Notes: generated by a model from the sequence alone, not told the origin. DNA of 64,000 nucleotides from Trichostrongylus colubriformis (GCA_963978905.1 OZ022257.1:30333274-30397273); one strand, 5' to 3'. Counted from the first letter of the stretch, positions 1 through 12,590 are shown. A program made the numbers and translations.

Positions 1-75
1 TGTGTCTTTGAGTTCTTCGGCTTACAAGAGTGGATGATGTTCCAAGAATGTGATGAAAAGCGTTGAATAACTTTT
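1..75 (+). mobile_element. Possible mariner 5' leader remnant
   Basis: The first bases (TACAAGAGTGGATGATGTTC, then CAAGAATGTGATGAAAA) resemble the leader of the mariner pseudogene at about 5050-5110 (TTCAAGAATATGATAGAACG). The match is short and degraded, and the window edge cuts it. Confidence 0.25.
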
Positions 76-147
76 TTATCGACGATAATTATAGCGAAAA
101 TTATAGCGCCATCTCGTAATCGTTCATCGTCAGCATCATAGCTAAAA

Positions 148-582
148 GGATCAATCAATCGTACACGGAAAACTCAGCTTTCTGTTACTCATATATTCAT
201 GATGTACTTGCTCATTAAACGCCGCATGCAAAAATATACGTGAAAAGTGGGAACCCGGCTAAACTACAATTCCTCAAAGTGGTGGCCGAGAGGGCGGGGG
301 TTTGGGGTAAATGCCCACCCCGTCCTCTGCCTCGGCCGGAAACGAATAGTGGGACTGTTTATGTAACTTCCTGTTCTTACTATGTTCTCCCAGCACCGCT
401 AACGGCGGGGCGGGCATTCACTGTGAGGACCCACCCCTTGACCACCGTTTTGGGAAGCTGTATCCTATCCGAATTCTCACTTTTTAGCATGAAACTTTTC
501 ATTTGGCCCTTATTGATCTAATACAGCATAAATATATGGGTAAAAGAAAACACAGTTTTGGTGCACGATTCCTTTTAGGACA
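148..582. mobile_element. MITE family A copy (degraded, ~435 bp)
   Basis: Left end AATCGTACACGGAAAACTCA and right end GTGCACGATTCCTTTTAGG are diverged versions of the family A inverted ends. Internal landmarks match the intact copy at 2805: ACTCATATATTCATG, GGCTAAACTACA, a GGCGGGG core and AGCATGAAACTTTTCAT. The open reading frame across it (240-521) is a by-product of the repeat. Confidence 0.75.
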
Positions 583-2218
583 CCAGGAGGGGACAATTTC
601 GGTTTACAGTACTCGCTTGTGGTTCGGCTATTGCACACACGACGCCTTGCCAAGTCGTCGAATGTGAATCCATTGGATATTTTCTATCATAAACGCTGGT
701 GCTTAATATCCCTTTCATTAATTCACTTGCATGCTTCTGTTTGTTGTTTTCATCACCATGGGTGAAATCGTAATAGCGCCCCAAAAGTGCGTTTTTTAAC
801 GGAAACCGAAAGAGCGTTTAACGGAAATTGAGTTATCATCTCTTCTCCGTTTAAGGAGAGCAATGTTCCCGAATACGCTTACCCCCTTCCCCCACAGCCT
901 TTAAAGGTGTAACAATGGAACATATTTTCCTACCATGCTGACTCACCGAGGCATCACAAGTGTCGATTAATGTTGGCTTTCATCATAAATGTGTAGTGTG
1001 AACACAAAGAAAATCTATGAAAAGTGCAGGAACCATAACGATTAAATGTCCATGGATCTCTATTTTAGAATTCTACACTACGATACTACAGTAATGCGTT
1101 ATCCTGAGGAGGAGAATGGCATTCTGGTTCGGGAATTGGACAGTGTTTTCGGATTTGTCGATGCCCATTTTGATTATTTTCGGACCGATGAGGCAATCTT
1201 CAAAAAATGAGGTCGCCAGTCGATAATCACTTATAGGCAACACTATGATTATCGTATCGACTTCTTTATGAAGGCAATTTGTGGATAGCGTCAGAGGCAT
1301 CATCCGGGGCCGTTTTTCCCATAAGCTTTCGTCGACTCCGAATTGACCCTGGAGAGGGCTTACTTCTACCTTGCCATTTCGCTTTTCCTTTCGGTCCTCA
1401 CACCATGTGTCTTAAGCCTCAATTATAGCCTCAATTAATTAACTCCTCGATCTGACTTCATAGAAGTTAAGATTCTCCACATTTTCTGTGATCCAATACC
1501 TATCCAATCATGATCGCGTTATGGCGATAAAACAATTTTTGAAGGTTTCAAAAAATTCGGAATTGCTATTATAGCTCGGAATTGCTATTCTATGTCTGAG
1601 CGATATTTTGCCATATTTTTTCTGATGAAATGTGTTTACCCAGCTGCTCATTGCATGGAAGTACGAGAGAAGAGATTCCAAATAAGTTTTTTTGGCTATT
1701 GCAGCAAACACGAATGGCTAAATGGCGACATAAGCTATTTGCAAACCATTATTCGATGCCATTGACGAGCATTTAGAGCCATACGATAGTTACAAATAGG
1801 TCTCCCTGTTACCATCTCTTCCGTGCTCCGCAAAGTACAAATGTCAAAAGAATATGCGGTATAAAAACATGCGACATTATCGTCGACAGGGCACAACTGT
1901 ACACTTCTTTGAGACAATGTAAACAATCGAGTGAGCCCAGCGTATGCTAATGCTATGTAAGGGAAAGTGAAGTCGTGTGGTCATTGCCTCATAAATGCTA
2001 AAAGTAAAAAGAGCAAATGAGTGGCTTCCCGAGCTCTGCTCCTTAAATTTCACGCTTGTGCGATTCACACATTGCATTTCTGCTATTTCGCATGTGTAGT
2101 CATCGCCAGATCGGGGAATCGTATGCGCAAAGTCTGAATCCACCTTACCACTCCCATATGATCATAGGTATCCCGTGTGTCTGTCTGTCCACTGTGGTTC
2201 AATTACCCAAGTTTGAGG
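583..2218. other. No gene seen
   Basis: Only short, non-conserved frames on both strands. No repeat family recognised. Confidence 0.6.
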
Positions 2219-2351
2219 TACAGTCCAGCATGTGGCGGGGCGTGGCCTACGGACTTGGGTGAGTGAGAGTGTGTGGCGGGGTGAGAGGGTTCGATACAGT
2301 TCATCCAAGTCCGTAGGCCTCGCCCTGCCAGTCGCTCCGAAATGGACTGTA
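2219..2351. mobile_element. Short fold-back MITE family F
   Basis: TACAGTCCAGCATGTGGCGG at the left pairs with CGAAATGGACTGTA at the right. GGGCGTGGCCTACGGACTTG pairs with CCAAGTCCGTAGGCCTCGCC. The loop carries GAGTGAGAGTGTGTGGCG. Relatives lie at 20077-20225 and 59018-59170. Confidence 0.82.
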
Positions 2352-2804
2352 GGTTAGTATCGACTTTTCGCCCGCAACATAATTCTGTTGTGTTATTCGC
2401 GCAATACTGTGCGATAGTCCAATTGATGTGTAGTAATACCAGCTGAGTAACTCACTTCGTCGTGTTGACTTTTATTTTATTTACGTAATTTCTATTTATT
2501 TTATTCAATAGCCCGGAATTTATTTTGCATGCTCTATTGATTTTTGTGAATTTATGGGTGCGGGTTCAGACAACTCTGTCAGATTATCGTAAAGGGGTTG
2601 TCTAACTCATGGGCTGACTCCGCATATTATTGTTCAGGCAAAATCGCAGTCATCGAAATCTGGAATGCATGAGCATTGCGTGGCGCATCTTGGAGGTGTA
2701 AGATATCGTCATAATTACTGCTGCTCAATGTTACGCTTTGCAACACTTCTGTTATCCAAATTCATCGGTCCGTGTTTTGGTGCTGAAGTCGCGCTTTTCC
2801 TTAC

Positions 2805-3237
2805 TTAAAGGAATCGTCCACGGAAAATGAGTTTTTGTGTTACCCATATATTTATGTTGTATTTGCCTAATGTTGGCCTCATGCAAAATTTCACGCGAAA
2901 AAATGTGAATCTGGCTGAGATACAGCACCAGAAAGTGCGGTCCCAGTGGGCGGGGCCTCCGTGTAAAAGCCTCCTACCTCGTCCGCCGTGGTCGGAGACG
3001 CATTGTAGGAACAGAAGGTTACGTAAACAGTTTCACTCTCCGATCCCAACGACGGCGGAAGACGGGACGAGGCTTTTACACGGAGGCCCCGCCTACTGGG
3101 ACCGCTCTTTGTGGTGCTGTATCTCAGCCAGATTCACATTTTTTCGCGTGAAATTTTGCATGAGGCCAACATTAGGCAAATACAACATAAACATATGGGT
3201 AACACAAAAACTCATTTTCCGTGGACGATTCCTTTAA
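2805..3237. mobile_element. MITE family A, near-perfect fold-back with TTAA ends
   Basis: TTAA at 2805-2808 is followed by AGGAATCGTCCACGGAAAAT. The right end is its reverse complement, closing with TTAA at 3234-3237. The two arms stay nearly complementary for about 200 bases on each side of a centre near 3020, including mirrored GGGCGGGGCCTCCG / CGGAGGCCCCGCC blocks. It has no coding capacity. TTAA at both ends fits a piggyBac-like TTAA target duplication, but a TA target inside TTAA cannot be excluded. This is the best-preserved of at least five family A copies here. Confidence 0.92.
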
Positions 3238-3861
3238 GCTCTATGCAGCTGCACTGGCCCTACGTGAAACATCGAAATCTAACTATAGGCCGTGAAAAGG
3301 GTTCCCGGGTACGTTCACAGTCCGCTTCCCACAACCAGTCGAAGCTGCGTTCACAGAAAGCTGTGAATAGCCCTTCAAGGTGTGCACTACGTTCTCCTCT
3401 TCACAGAAAGGTCACAACGGCGTTTAGAAGTGTGTGGGACTGCAAAAAGCGTTCCTCACTTGTCACTACTACATAGAAACGTCTCGAAATATTCCCGATC
3501 GTGAAGAGGGCCAGCTCAACTATAGTCTCGAGAGCTGCCAGCAGAGCGAAACACGAAACCAGACGTAGCAGCGCTTTTTCAGTACTGAGGTTCAATGCGA
3601 AGGCACTTAGCGATGTTTAGCGCGGGACATGCGTGTGCCACCACGTATTCAATCATGCAGACGGTTTTCGATGCAGATACTGTGGTAACGATGAGGGAGC
3701 GAGGTCTGACCATTGAATCTACGACGTTTATTTGGTTATCGCAAAACGCAGGATGCATGAGCGATGAGATGGGATGATTTTTCACTTTTATTCGTTTGAG
3801 TGGGGAAACAACCATCGCACCACTCAATATGAGCCCCTCTTCAGTGACACTTCTCAGATGT

Positions 3862-3902
3862 TGTCTGCAAAGAGACTCAGATGAGGGGTCTCTTTGCAGA
3901 CA
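3862..3902. repeat. Short perfect inverted repeat
   Basis: TGTCTGCAAAGAGAC and GTCTCTTTGCAGACA (15 bases each) flank an 11-base spacer. It could be a minor hairpin or the core of a decayed fold-back element. Confidence 0.45.
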
Positions 3903-4739
3903 GCTTTTTTGAGAGAGAAGGTTATGTTTTGCTTGAGAGTCAGGAGTGAGCCAATGAGGCGCAAAAGCAAAGGCGATAGTACTCGGACAGGAATGAACTT
4001 GCTCTTATGCTTTCAAAGCCCGGGGTGAAAAGTTGCCAAAGCAGAGCTGAAGAATGGTGCAGGGAGTATCGATGGGCAGTGGATTAGCACGGTGGGGTAA
4101 AGCATAAGTGCAGATACAAGTCCGGTCTGTTGCCGTTTTGCAAGGACCTTACTGCAACACCGATTTCGCAGGGTGTGGTGAGAGTTGGCATATATCAGAA
4201 TAGGTAAAATGTTGAAAGTTAATCAGCACATTCCCCCGGTCGTTGGAACTGCATGCAGGTCAATCCATAACATTAACAAGGTGATAGTCAATCGTCTACA
4301 GTACTGAAGCTGGTGCTTTCGTCTTACGCGAATGGTGTTTCTGACGGCGATGTTTAACACCGGGTAGAATAGAGCCGCATTGGTGGTTTGTTGGAAGGGT
4401 GTCTGTTTTGTCTGCTTAAAGGTCAAAACCTCATTCGGGGACTCCCCCTCCCAACAGCATGACCCTGGTCAGTGCAGTGCTGAGTTTTCCACAAAGGACT
4501 ACACTGCAGTTGATCAGAAATGCGTGAGTGAGAAAGAGCGACAAAAGATTTATTCTACAAAACAGATTACATCTTTCATCAAAGGCAGTGCTTGAACACA
4601 CTCAAAAGGGTAAGGTGCAGCTCCAGCGCGGGGTCATCCTAGCTAGGGGTAGACGAAAGGAATGTGAGAAATAGCGAATCGCGTAAGTGAATGGAGTCAC
4701 TGCTTGTATTCTGCATTGATAAGCATGCGAGACGTCATT

Positions 4740-4796
4740 TGACGGCGTTGTCGGCGGTATCGCCGTCAATGCGCAAAGTATAACCGCGGCATTATG
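4740..4796. repeat. Right-end fragment of the palindromic MITE family
   Basis: GCGCAAAGTATAACCGCGGC near 4771-4790 differs at few bases from the right end of the 38041 element. The remainder of the element is not recognisable. Confidence 0.45.
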
Positions 4797-5004
4797 GAAG
4801 TCAAATCTGAGCGGCAAAAAAGTTCGTGATTCACTCTGATGGGGCATGTCAAGGGACCAGATAGCACTGGAGGGGGAAACAGATGAGTGATATCGTTCTG
4901 TTTTGCATGATAGCATCGAGCGAAGATTCGTTCGAACGCCAACCGCATTCTGTCATGATGCATGTCATCAAACTCAGAACAACTTTTTTGAAAGTTTTCT
5001 ATTA

Positions 5005-5830
5005 TAGGGTTGTTCCAAAAACTTGTGGGGTTTTTTCAAAGACACCGATAACTCTTGTTTACTTTGAGACAGATCTAGGTGGTTCAAGAATATGATAGAA
5101 CGTTCTCTACGCTTTCTAGTAAAATATATTGACCTGAACAGATTCCGTGGAGAGAGCTACAATGCCCCTAGTCGATACCCACCGAATACGCGGTGTCATC
5201 TACTATGAGTGGTCTCGCGGCACCAAAGCGACGAAAGCGGGGACTCTATCGACGCTGCATTTGGGCAAGGGATGTGTGGGCTACAAGACCGTGCGCCGCT
5301 GGCTCATCAGCCTCAGCAACGGCGAGATTGACATGGAATACAAACCACACTCAGGACTGTGCTACTTCTGGGACGCGGTAAGAATGCTTTTGCACGAGGG
5401 GCTGGTAGAAGGCGAGACAGTCACCGCTACCGTATACGCCCGCCAGCTCCAGAAGCTCGCCATTGCTGCTCGAGAAAAGCGCCGGAAAAGGTCCGCGGTC
5501 ACCCCGCTTTATGACAACGCCAGCTCGCAAATCGCGAAGAGTACCCAGGCCAAGCTACAGGAGCTCGGCTGGGATGTGCTGCCCCACTCGGCATCTTTCC
5601 AGACATCGCCCCTTCTGACTATCACCTTACCAATCCTTTTCAATCCTTTCTGTTCAAGAGAGAATTCGTTGATTGTGACTTGCTTTTGAAGGCAATCGCT
5701 AACTTCTTCGACTCCCAAAACTTAGAGTTCTGGGGGGAGGGAATCATGATCCACCTATGTGGTGTCAGAGTGTTTTCGATACCAATGGTGAGCACGTTGT
5801 TGCCAAACTGATGTTTGCTGGAAGGAATAA
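5005..5830 (+). pseudogene. Mariner-family transposase pseudogene
   Basis: The left terminal repeat is probably TAGGGTTGTTCCAAAAACTT at 5005. ATG is at 5162. The N-terminal helix-turn-helix part matches mariner/SETMAR style (YYEWSRGTKATKAG, then RRWLISLSNGEIDMEYKPHSG). The reading then jumps to a WD..MLLHEGLVEGETVTATVYARQLQ-type segment, so the stretch holding the first catalytic Asp is deleted. YDNA supplies the second Asp. Near 5600 the frame shifts, and the third-Asp region (DIAPSDYH) continues in another frame. A C-terminal remnant (FDTNGEHVVAKL) in a third frame ends about 5830. With about 110 residues missing and two frame changes it cannot be active. No matching right terminal repeat was seen. 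Confidence 0.85.
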
Positions 5831-8800
5831 TAATTAAAAAAAGATGATCGAAAAAATCCTACAAGACTCCTGGAACAGCTTAATATATCCTTTTCTTCTT
5901 GCCCTTCCGCTCTCCGCAGTTCGTGTTTAGCGCTTAACTCACCAATATTGTCCTTGAACATGCCCTCAATATTCTTCCTTGGATCTGTGATTGAGAAACG
6001 TTAATTACGAATTCCCTCACTTCCTCACTGCTACTGCTGAAATTACCGTATCTCACCTGTATGTAAAGTTTCTCTTTTTCAACTGCTTAATGGTTTTGTT
6101 CTCTCTTTTCCTAGTCCAGCGATCGTGCGTGATACGTTCATGTGGCAGTCACCTTGTCTGCGTCTGGACATTTTCCACGGCTGCCTGACCGCTATCTGAC
6201 CGAACAATTGTGATTGTTGTGCGGTTTTGGCGTCTTTAATTGAAGCGTCCGCGCCCACAATGACCCTCCGACCATTCCGCCTATCTTTGCTGGCTAGCGG
6301 CTGATCTCCCGATTGTCTCAATCACCTCCCATGCGACTAAAGTGACGAATTATTTACGATCAATAATCGAGCAATTAAAGGTTTCCTGCCACTAACTATG
6401 ATTTATTGACATCCTTTACTCCTCCGAGAGGTGCTGTTTTGTTCAACACACACAGGATCCAAGCTTCTCCCGGAAAGAGCCTTCAAAGATTCACAAATTT
6501 AACTTTTATTGTTAACTTGGTACTCTGCTTGTTCACAAGCAAGTTTGAGTCTAATGCGCGGTGTTTACATAGTCATTTTTTGGGAATTGTGTGCCCTTAC
6601 GAAGAAGAATGGACTAGCGCGAGCTACGACCATTATTTTGTCGAGGCGCAGTAACTCACAGTAGTGGTAGTCCTCGGGTAAAGTATCTTTCTAGGCCAAA
6701 CATTCCCCTGTGCGGATAGCCGCTACCAGGCCTTCCTGGGGAGACAAAAGCTTAGTATCGTACGTCTTCTGATACAAAGTCTCCCTGTCGAGGTTCTGAA
6801 CTGAAGTGCCGATTTCTATTCATCGGTACGAGGTTGGTGTATGGAATCTTTACTGGACATACGTTTCAACCTTATCCTCGTCTGCAGAGGTCCGAAAATG
6901 GCTCGAAGTTTTGTCTTCTGTGAGATACCCGAGGAAGAGCCCATTCCGAGTATCCTCGCAAATCCAAAAGTTTCTCACCTTTGAAGAGCACGAGGAGACA
7001 GAGACGAAAAGAATCGAAAAAGGAACTTTCAGACCCACAGTACCGGTCTTAATTAATGGTCAATCGACACCAGACAACGGATAGGTCATGCTCCATCCAT
7101 TATTTTGCTACAATTTGCTTGAAAGTGCTGCAAATCATTTGAAAATGGTATCATGTGAAAGCTTTGCTCCTGACGACACTTTTTCGAAATAATTCACGTT
7201 AATGTGAGATCAAAATCTTCGGAAAAGAACTTTGAGAACCAGTACCTCATGTTCGATATTGAACTTCATACATACTTCTGATGTGAGCTAAAGCAAGTGC
7301 AATATTCATTGCATGTATTGCAGAATTTTCCAATTCGAATTCATGGAACATAAACGCCGGAATATCGCTTTGGATCACCATTTTTTTATGCCCTGTGAAA
7401 CAACAAGGGATACAGGCAGGCAAAAGACGGGTTTTTATTTTGCAGCATCTTAATATTTCCAGCTACGGAGCCCCTGTTTCTTACCTCGCAGTCGAAATGA
7501 AGGGTTTACCACCCTGCAGCCTCGTTGCAAATTGCCTGCTGTAATTCGAACAAAATCAGCGGAAATCTTAAAAATTATGCCGAAGGAGTGAAGAAAAGTA
7601 AAAATCCCGCATACTCCTGACTTCGCCATGAACAGAGATTTACATTGGTACCATTTCCAAATTATTCGGTATACTTTGAGGGAGATTCTGGCAAAATGTC
7701 ACATCGGCCATAATTTATGAGTCGTTTGGTATCGACTGACCGTAAATTGGGGGCGCTATAGGACGAAGATCCCACCTACAAGTTTCCTACTGAGAGAGCA
7801 GAGGAAAGGAATCTAATTTTGTTACACTTTATTAGACACCAAAAACTCTTTTTTGAACGGACAGACGTTTTTTCAGGGTGTTCAGAATATGAAAATATGC
7901 GTATTTCTTCGTTTACAATAAGAGTCAGTTGATTTGCCCAACACAAGTATTTCCCACCCAAAAAGAATGCGCAGCCATTTTGTTGCTATGTGTGGACCAA
8001 GAGTCACACAATACATGCTCAGCGAAAAGTTTCTGATTCATTCAACTGAATGCAATGCTAATTCCTGCAGCATAAGTAAGTGCCAGCCATCTCAGTGGTT
8101 ACCTCATGAGCCATGTTGATAGTGAAATAACAACTGCGGCGAATAAGAGCAGGTAGTGTTGCCGGGATGTTGTCATCCACGCTTGTACTTTCCACTGTCT
8201 ATCGAATCTACCGCTGTCCAGGCTGAGCAGGACACCACTCCCTACCGAATAGACCTAGAACTGCCTGAAAGGCTAGAAAACAGCCACAACGCAAGCTCTG
8301 TAAAGCGGAGAACAATCGCATTCAAGTGCCCTTACAAGTGTGAATGGATAGAGATTCGTGGCACATGGCGTTGGCGAATGCGGTAATGTCTAGATTCTTC
8401 CACTTCGCGAAGGTGGTACTGTAGAGCCTCTATCCTGGAAATGGCTAACCAAACCATAGGGGCGCTAACCGTCACATGAGGGGGATTGTTGCTTCTGAAA
8501 TTGTTTTGATGAGGTGCACTGAGCATCGCTGCTCCTGAGGGTGAGGGTTTACTGTGCAAACAGAGTGGAGCTCGCGTCCTGATTCTCTAAACACTTGTCT
8601 GTTAATCACCGCCACACGCCATCGTGCGATTACCAGACCTTTGCTGTCCTCAAGATGATGATTGCAGGTCATTGACGCTGAACTATGCACACGATTGCCC
8701 CGAATTCGAGCACGATTTCTGATCAGTCGTCAAATGGTTTTGCACAAGAGATCGATACCTTCAGTTCAGTAGAGAGCAATGAATGGGAGAGTGTCAGACG

Positions 8801-10174
8801 TTGTGTCTCTAGAATGCGCCGCGTTTTCTATTCTATTCTAGAATCGCTGATTTTCTTTATCTCTAAGGGCAGCAAAGACAGTTTCCCGTTACCCATAAAG
8901 AACCTTCCGTGATGAGTTAAGGATAACTGAGTCCTGGAAATATGCAAGTAACACAGTGGTTATATAACGGTACCATAGATTGAAAATGTTCCCAATCCCA
9001 TACTTTGGTCCTCACCCCCTTCCACTTAATTCCTACGATTAAATTTTTGAAATTGTTATGTATGGCACAATAAAAATTACTTGTTTGACGTGAGCATCAT
9101 AATTACTCTCTGACTGTATCGTGTATTCCAAAATGGTCCGTGTTTCGAAATATTCAATTCATTATTGACTTCCACCTTCTAATCAAAATCGTACTGATTT
9201 CCGCAGTCATGTTTACCTCCTCGTATCTCTAAACAGATCAATCGCCATCTCTTCCGACTCCCACTCCGCGATTCTATCAACTAATCATATCTTGATCGCC
9301 GACTGTCAACGGTGCGGTTGGCCGCCCAACCGGTCGCTCGGTCATCGTCCGTCGCTCGTTTGTCGTCTCGAGGTGCACAACATCAGCTGTTTCATTCATT
9401 TTATGCAAAACGGCCGTAGGCGGAAATAGGCTGCCTTCTCAGCGCCTTTTGCAGCGCATGTCCGTCTGGTTTTGCATCTTGACTTGTGTGGATCTTATTA
9501 AGGATCTCAAAGATCTCAGCTGCTTGGGTTGCGTTTCCATTATGCATCATGCACCCTTTATTACACTCGCTTCACTCTCCATTGTGATGGAATGGTCCAT
9601 TTGTTGACGCCTTCTCCCAGGAACTCAATCCGATGAAGCATTTGTGGGTTAGCGTTCTTTTCGGGCACTTTTATTAACATCCGTTATTGTTTTGCTACTA
9701 TTGTTTATTTACACCGCTCAACAGATTTCAACCCAGTGGTAAAATATGCAGTATTTCAATGTGCATTGCATTACGTCTTCAAAGTTTCCTAGCTTGAATA
9801 ATTACTCTGGACCGTGCTCAAGGGAATGGGAGGGGGTCAAGGTCAAAACTTGCGCTGAAGGGGCCAATGAAACAAAGTAAAATAACCTACAGCGCCTCAT
9901 TCTACTTTGTTTTCCATTGTTTTTTTTTGAAGCCCTATCAGCTATGGTTTCTTTTGTCCCACCCACTACGAGCAGCTCTCATTTCAGTATCTAAGAAGGA
10001 TTAGTATTCGGATCGAGCGATGAGAAGCATTTCTTCTGGCAAATGCCACACGATCGTTTGCCCTTCAGTTTTTCCTTCTCACTCTGTCTCTTAAGCTCTA
10101 AATTTTCTAGAATCGTTTTCGGAACCGCTATCTGTGTATGTCTTGCGTATGACTGAGATCAGAACTCGTACAAT
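5831..10174. other. No gene seen, 4.3 kb
   Basis: Frames reach at most 92 codons (6806-7084) and lack splice partners or recognisable motifs. No clear inverted repeats noticed. Confidence 0.55.
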
Positions 10175-10657
10175 TTAAAGGCACAGTTCACGATAATTTT
10201 CATGCGTGTTCGCGTTCCGTAAAGTCTCTGGGGGTGCTGAAGAACACATCAGCGAAGAAGCAGCCAAAGAAATTTCCGAAAATCCTCGAAATAAGATGTT
10301 TCTGACCTTTTGCTTCGGCGAGTTTTCAACTTAGAAGCAAGCATTTGAACAAGTTTTCGCGTGATAATATCATTCGATTGGGTTGCTATTACTATGGGAA
10401 TCCTCCCTATCCTATCTTATCACAGTCCATATCATGCCTCTTATCCACATACATGCCATTGCTGCTCTGCTGGCTAAGTCGTAGAATGGGTGCGGGCCAC
10501 CTTCAGACGGTGGCCGCAAGCTGACTTACGGGTTCTTTACGCGTTTGGCGCTCAACCCTCGCACCGCGGTGATGGCACACGCTTTGCCGTAGTGGTAGGG
10601 CTTACCTACTCGCGGATGGAACCAAAACACTCATATAATCGTAAAATGTTCCTTTAA
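10175..10657. mobile_element. MITE family B with TTAA ends
   Basis: TTAAAGGCACAGTTCACGAT begins at 10175. The right end TAATCGTAAAATGTTCCTTTAA (10636-10657) is its diverged reverse complement. The interior is non-coding and closely related to 43663-44133: shared blocks are TATCATGCCTC.TRTCCACRTA, CTAARTCGTAG and GCGTTTRGCRCTCA. Only the ends are inverted; the body is not a full fold-back. Confidence 0.85.
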
Positions 10658-10997
10658 TATATAACCACTCTGAGGCACATAGAGTCATAGAGCCAGAATC
10701 ATCATTAATCAATTCCAAACTCAAGAGGAATAGAGAACAGGGCATCTTTGGATTTTTAGGATAAATTCGTGCTTTGCGAGGGCTCTACCTTTTAAAATCG
10801 TGTACTCCTGTTAACTGTAGGCTAGGTATGACCGCATTTCGAAGGTGGGATTTCTAACACACTACTGAAGAGCTCGGTTAAAGACAGTGATACCTGTCAG
10901 GTTCACCGTAAGTGATTGTGCTGTAGGATAAAGTCCAAATTCTCGAATTTTCTATACGTTTGCCATGCGATTTCAAGCTATCCATGATAACTACCGG

Positions 10998-11105
10998 GCA
11001 GCGTTTAAGTTTCAGAATTTGCGGAGTTGCAAAGTTGCGGAATTTGCGGAAAACCATTGGATAGATATCGATTGGAAGAATTGCGGAATCTGCAGTTAAA
11101 GTTCT
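10998..11105. repeat. Family G repeat rich in TTGCGGAATT
   Basis: AATTTGCGGAGTTGCAAAGT, then ATCGATTGGAAGAATTGCGG. The same pattern recurs at 18650-18790 (same strand) and at 19430-19562 (opposite strand), each with an ATCGATNGGA-type block in the middle, and weakly at 40600-40640. Confidence 0.65.
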
Positions 11106-11180
11106 CATGAATTTTTTTTTGTTTTTTTGGGTTCCAAAACGAAGTTTCGCCCTCCATTTCACTACGATACACATTTAAAC

Positions 11181-11246
11181 TCAAAATATTGTGGCTTGAA
11201 ACTCGTGCAATTCTGTGTTGCGGAGTTTCAAGCCACAATATTTTGA
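11181..11246. other. Hairpin with perfect 24-bp stem
   Basis: TCAAAATATTGTGGCTTGAA at 11182 (extending to AACTC) is mirrored perfectly by the stretch ending TTTTGA near 11245, around an 18-base loop. It lies next to the GCGGAATT-type repeat at 10998-11100. Function unknown. Confidence 0.5.
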
Positions 11247-11832
11247 CCACTCGGAAACGGTTTTGTGTGCAACACCATCTGTTGCACGCAGTACGTTTTG
11301 TACCAAGATAGCTATACCCGGCCAACAAGAAAGTCGTAGCCACCCACTTCATTTCCTCATTGATTTTGAATGTCGCCTCTTGAGCACAATGGTTCATCAA
11401 GGTGAACCGATGCGTTGTTTTTAGGATCCATAATGAACTAGTTTTTACCGTTTTTGGCGTATTTATTTGCCTTCATAGAGGACTTATTCCTTCTGGTGCC
11501 TTAGTAAATGAGAATTGCATAGTACATTCCAGGAAGATTGGGCTGTGAGCTACTCATCGAGTAAGCATTTCTTGAACTTACAACTCGAACTTCTCGCGAT
11601 GGCACTCAGAGAATGGAAGCATTTCACTTCTTGATTTTTCTTTTATTCAGTCTTTTCATCGGTTTCCCTCGAACCATCCAATTTTCGATTTTCTCGATTT
11701 GAAATTTGAGCGCAATCCACATCGGTTTCTATTCTGCTGGCTGAGCCCTCTCCAAGAGGCTATCTGTCGCCCCTCATACCTCATGCTAGGGCTTACCCAT
11801 TGGATGATAGGTGCGCTGTTGCCATACATCCC

Positions 11833-11922
11833 TTTGAATTCTAAACGCTAGATAAAGATGAATAGCAGAGGGTCGAGGATGGCCCTCTTCTATTCATCTT
11901 TATCTAGCATTTAGAATTCAAA
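11833..11922. other. Long hairpin, 40-bp stem, microRNA-precursor-like
   Basis: Arm 11833-11872 and arm 11883-11922 are complementary over 40 bases with two mismatches. The stem includes TTTGAATTCTAAA and GATAAAGATGAATAG, and a 10-base loop separates the arms. Size and shape fit a microRNA precursor, but a tiny fold-back MITE would look the same. It is the only copy seen in the window. Confidence 0.5.
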
Positions 11923-12251
11923 TGCCTTCTTGCTCCACAACTCGCGATGCCAGTGTTGTCACTCAGACTCGGAATGATGGGCAAAACGTTGCACGGACCC
12001 TGAAAATCCACATTTGCCGTACGCTCTACCATGCGACGAATGAACACAAAGGAAAACAGAATCGTCATGGGAGTGATAGTAGTGTGCAGAGGCATATTCT
12101 ATTTTTTCGGTGCCAATTCCTTCATTTTTATTGGTAAGAAAAACTATTGAGATAGTTAGACGTAGTTGGATTTCCGAAGATTGAATAATGTCTAATCCTT
12201 CCCTGAGCCGCTGTCCTTTACGACTATAGTGGAGCGCATATGCTCAGGACG

Positions 12252-12590
12252 GGTAAACTACCTTTAAAGACAGTGACAGGGGTAATGTGGGTAATGAGAA
12301 CTCCTAAGGTGGCTCACGAAAATGAAAGCTAAGAGTCTAAAAAGACTATATGCAGCGAAATTTCCGCTGAGAAAGAGTGCCTCTGGGCTTTATAAGAGCC
12401 GTCTTCTTCAACAGCTACCACTTATTTTATGGCAGCCCACCCCTTTTTTTAGGGCTTCCCGCCCCTTTTGAGAATAACCGGCGGGAGAAGGGGCTTGAGT
12501 TTGAGGTTTTTGACCTTTTCATTCGGTCATTTCGTCACTTCCGTACTATCGAGCACCTCGACCTTCATATTTAATGATCCTACCTTATTC
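12252..12590. repeat. Family D copy
   Basis: It starts near CCTTTAAAGACAGTGACAGG and shares GGTAATGAGAACTCCTAAGG, AAGAGTCTAAAAAGACTA and GCGAAATTTCCGCTGAGAAA with 46780-46910. Further on it shares the TTTCAACAGCT/CACCTCGACCTTCATAT region. Another fragment (GGGAAATGTGGGTAATGAGA) occurs at 17966. Confidence 0.6.

Larger units (their letters stand above)
3238..5004. other. No gene seen
   Basis: Short frames only. Contains the 15-bp hairpin at 3862 and the MITE end fragment near 4771. A GTTCACAG/TTCACAGAAAG motif recurs between 3310 and 3410. Confidence 0.55.

Noticed and set aside
2827..3476. Two overlapping long frames on the + strand (136 and 121 codons)
   Set aside because: The first lies wholly in the fold-back family A MITE and the second starts in it; similar frames recur in other copies, so they reflect the repeat.
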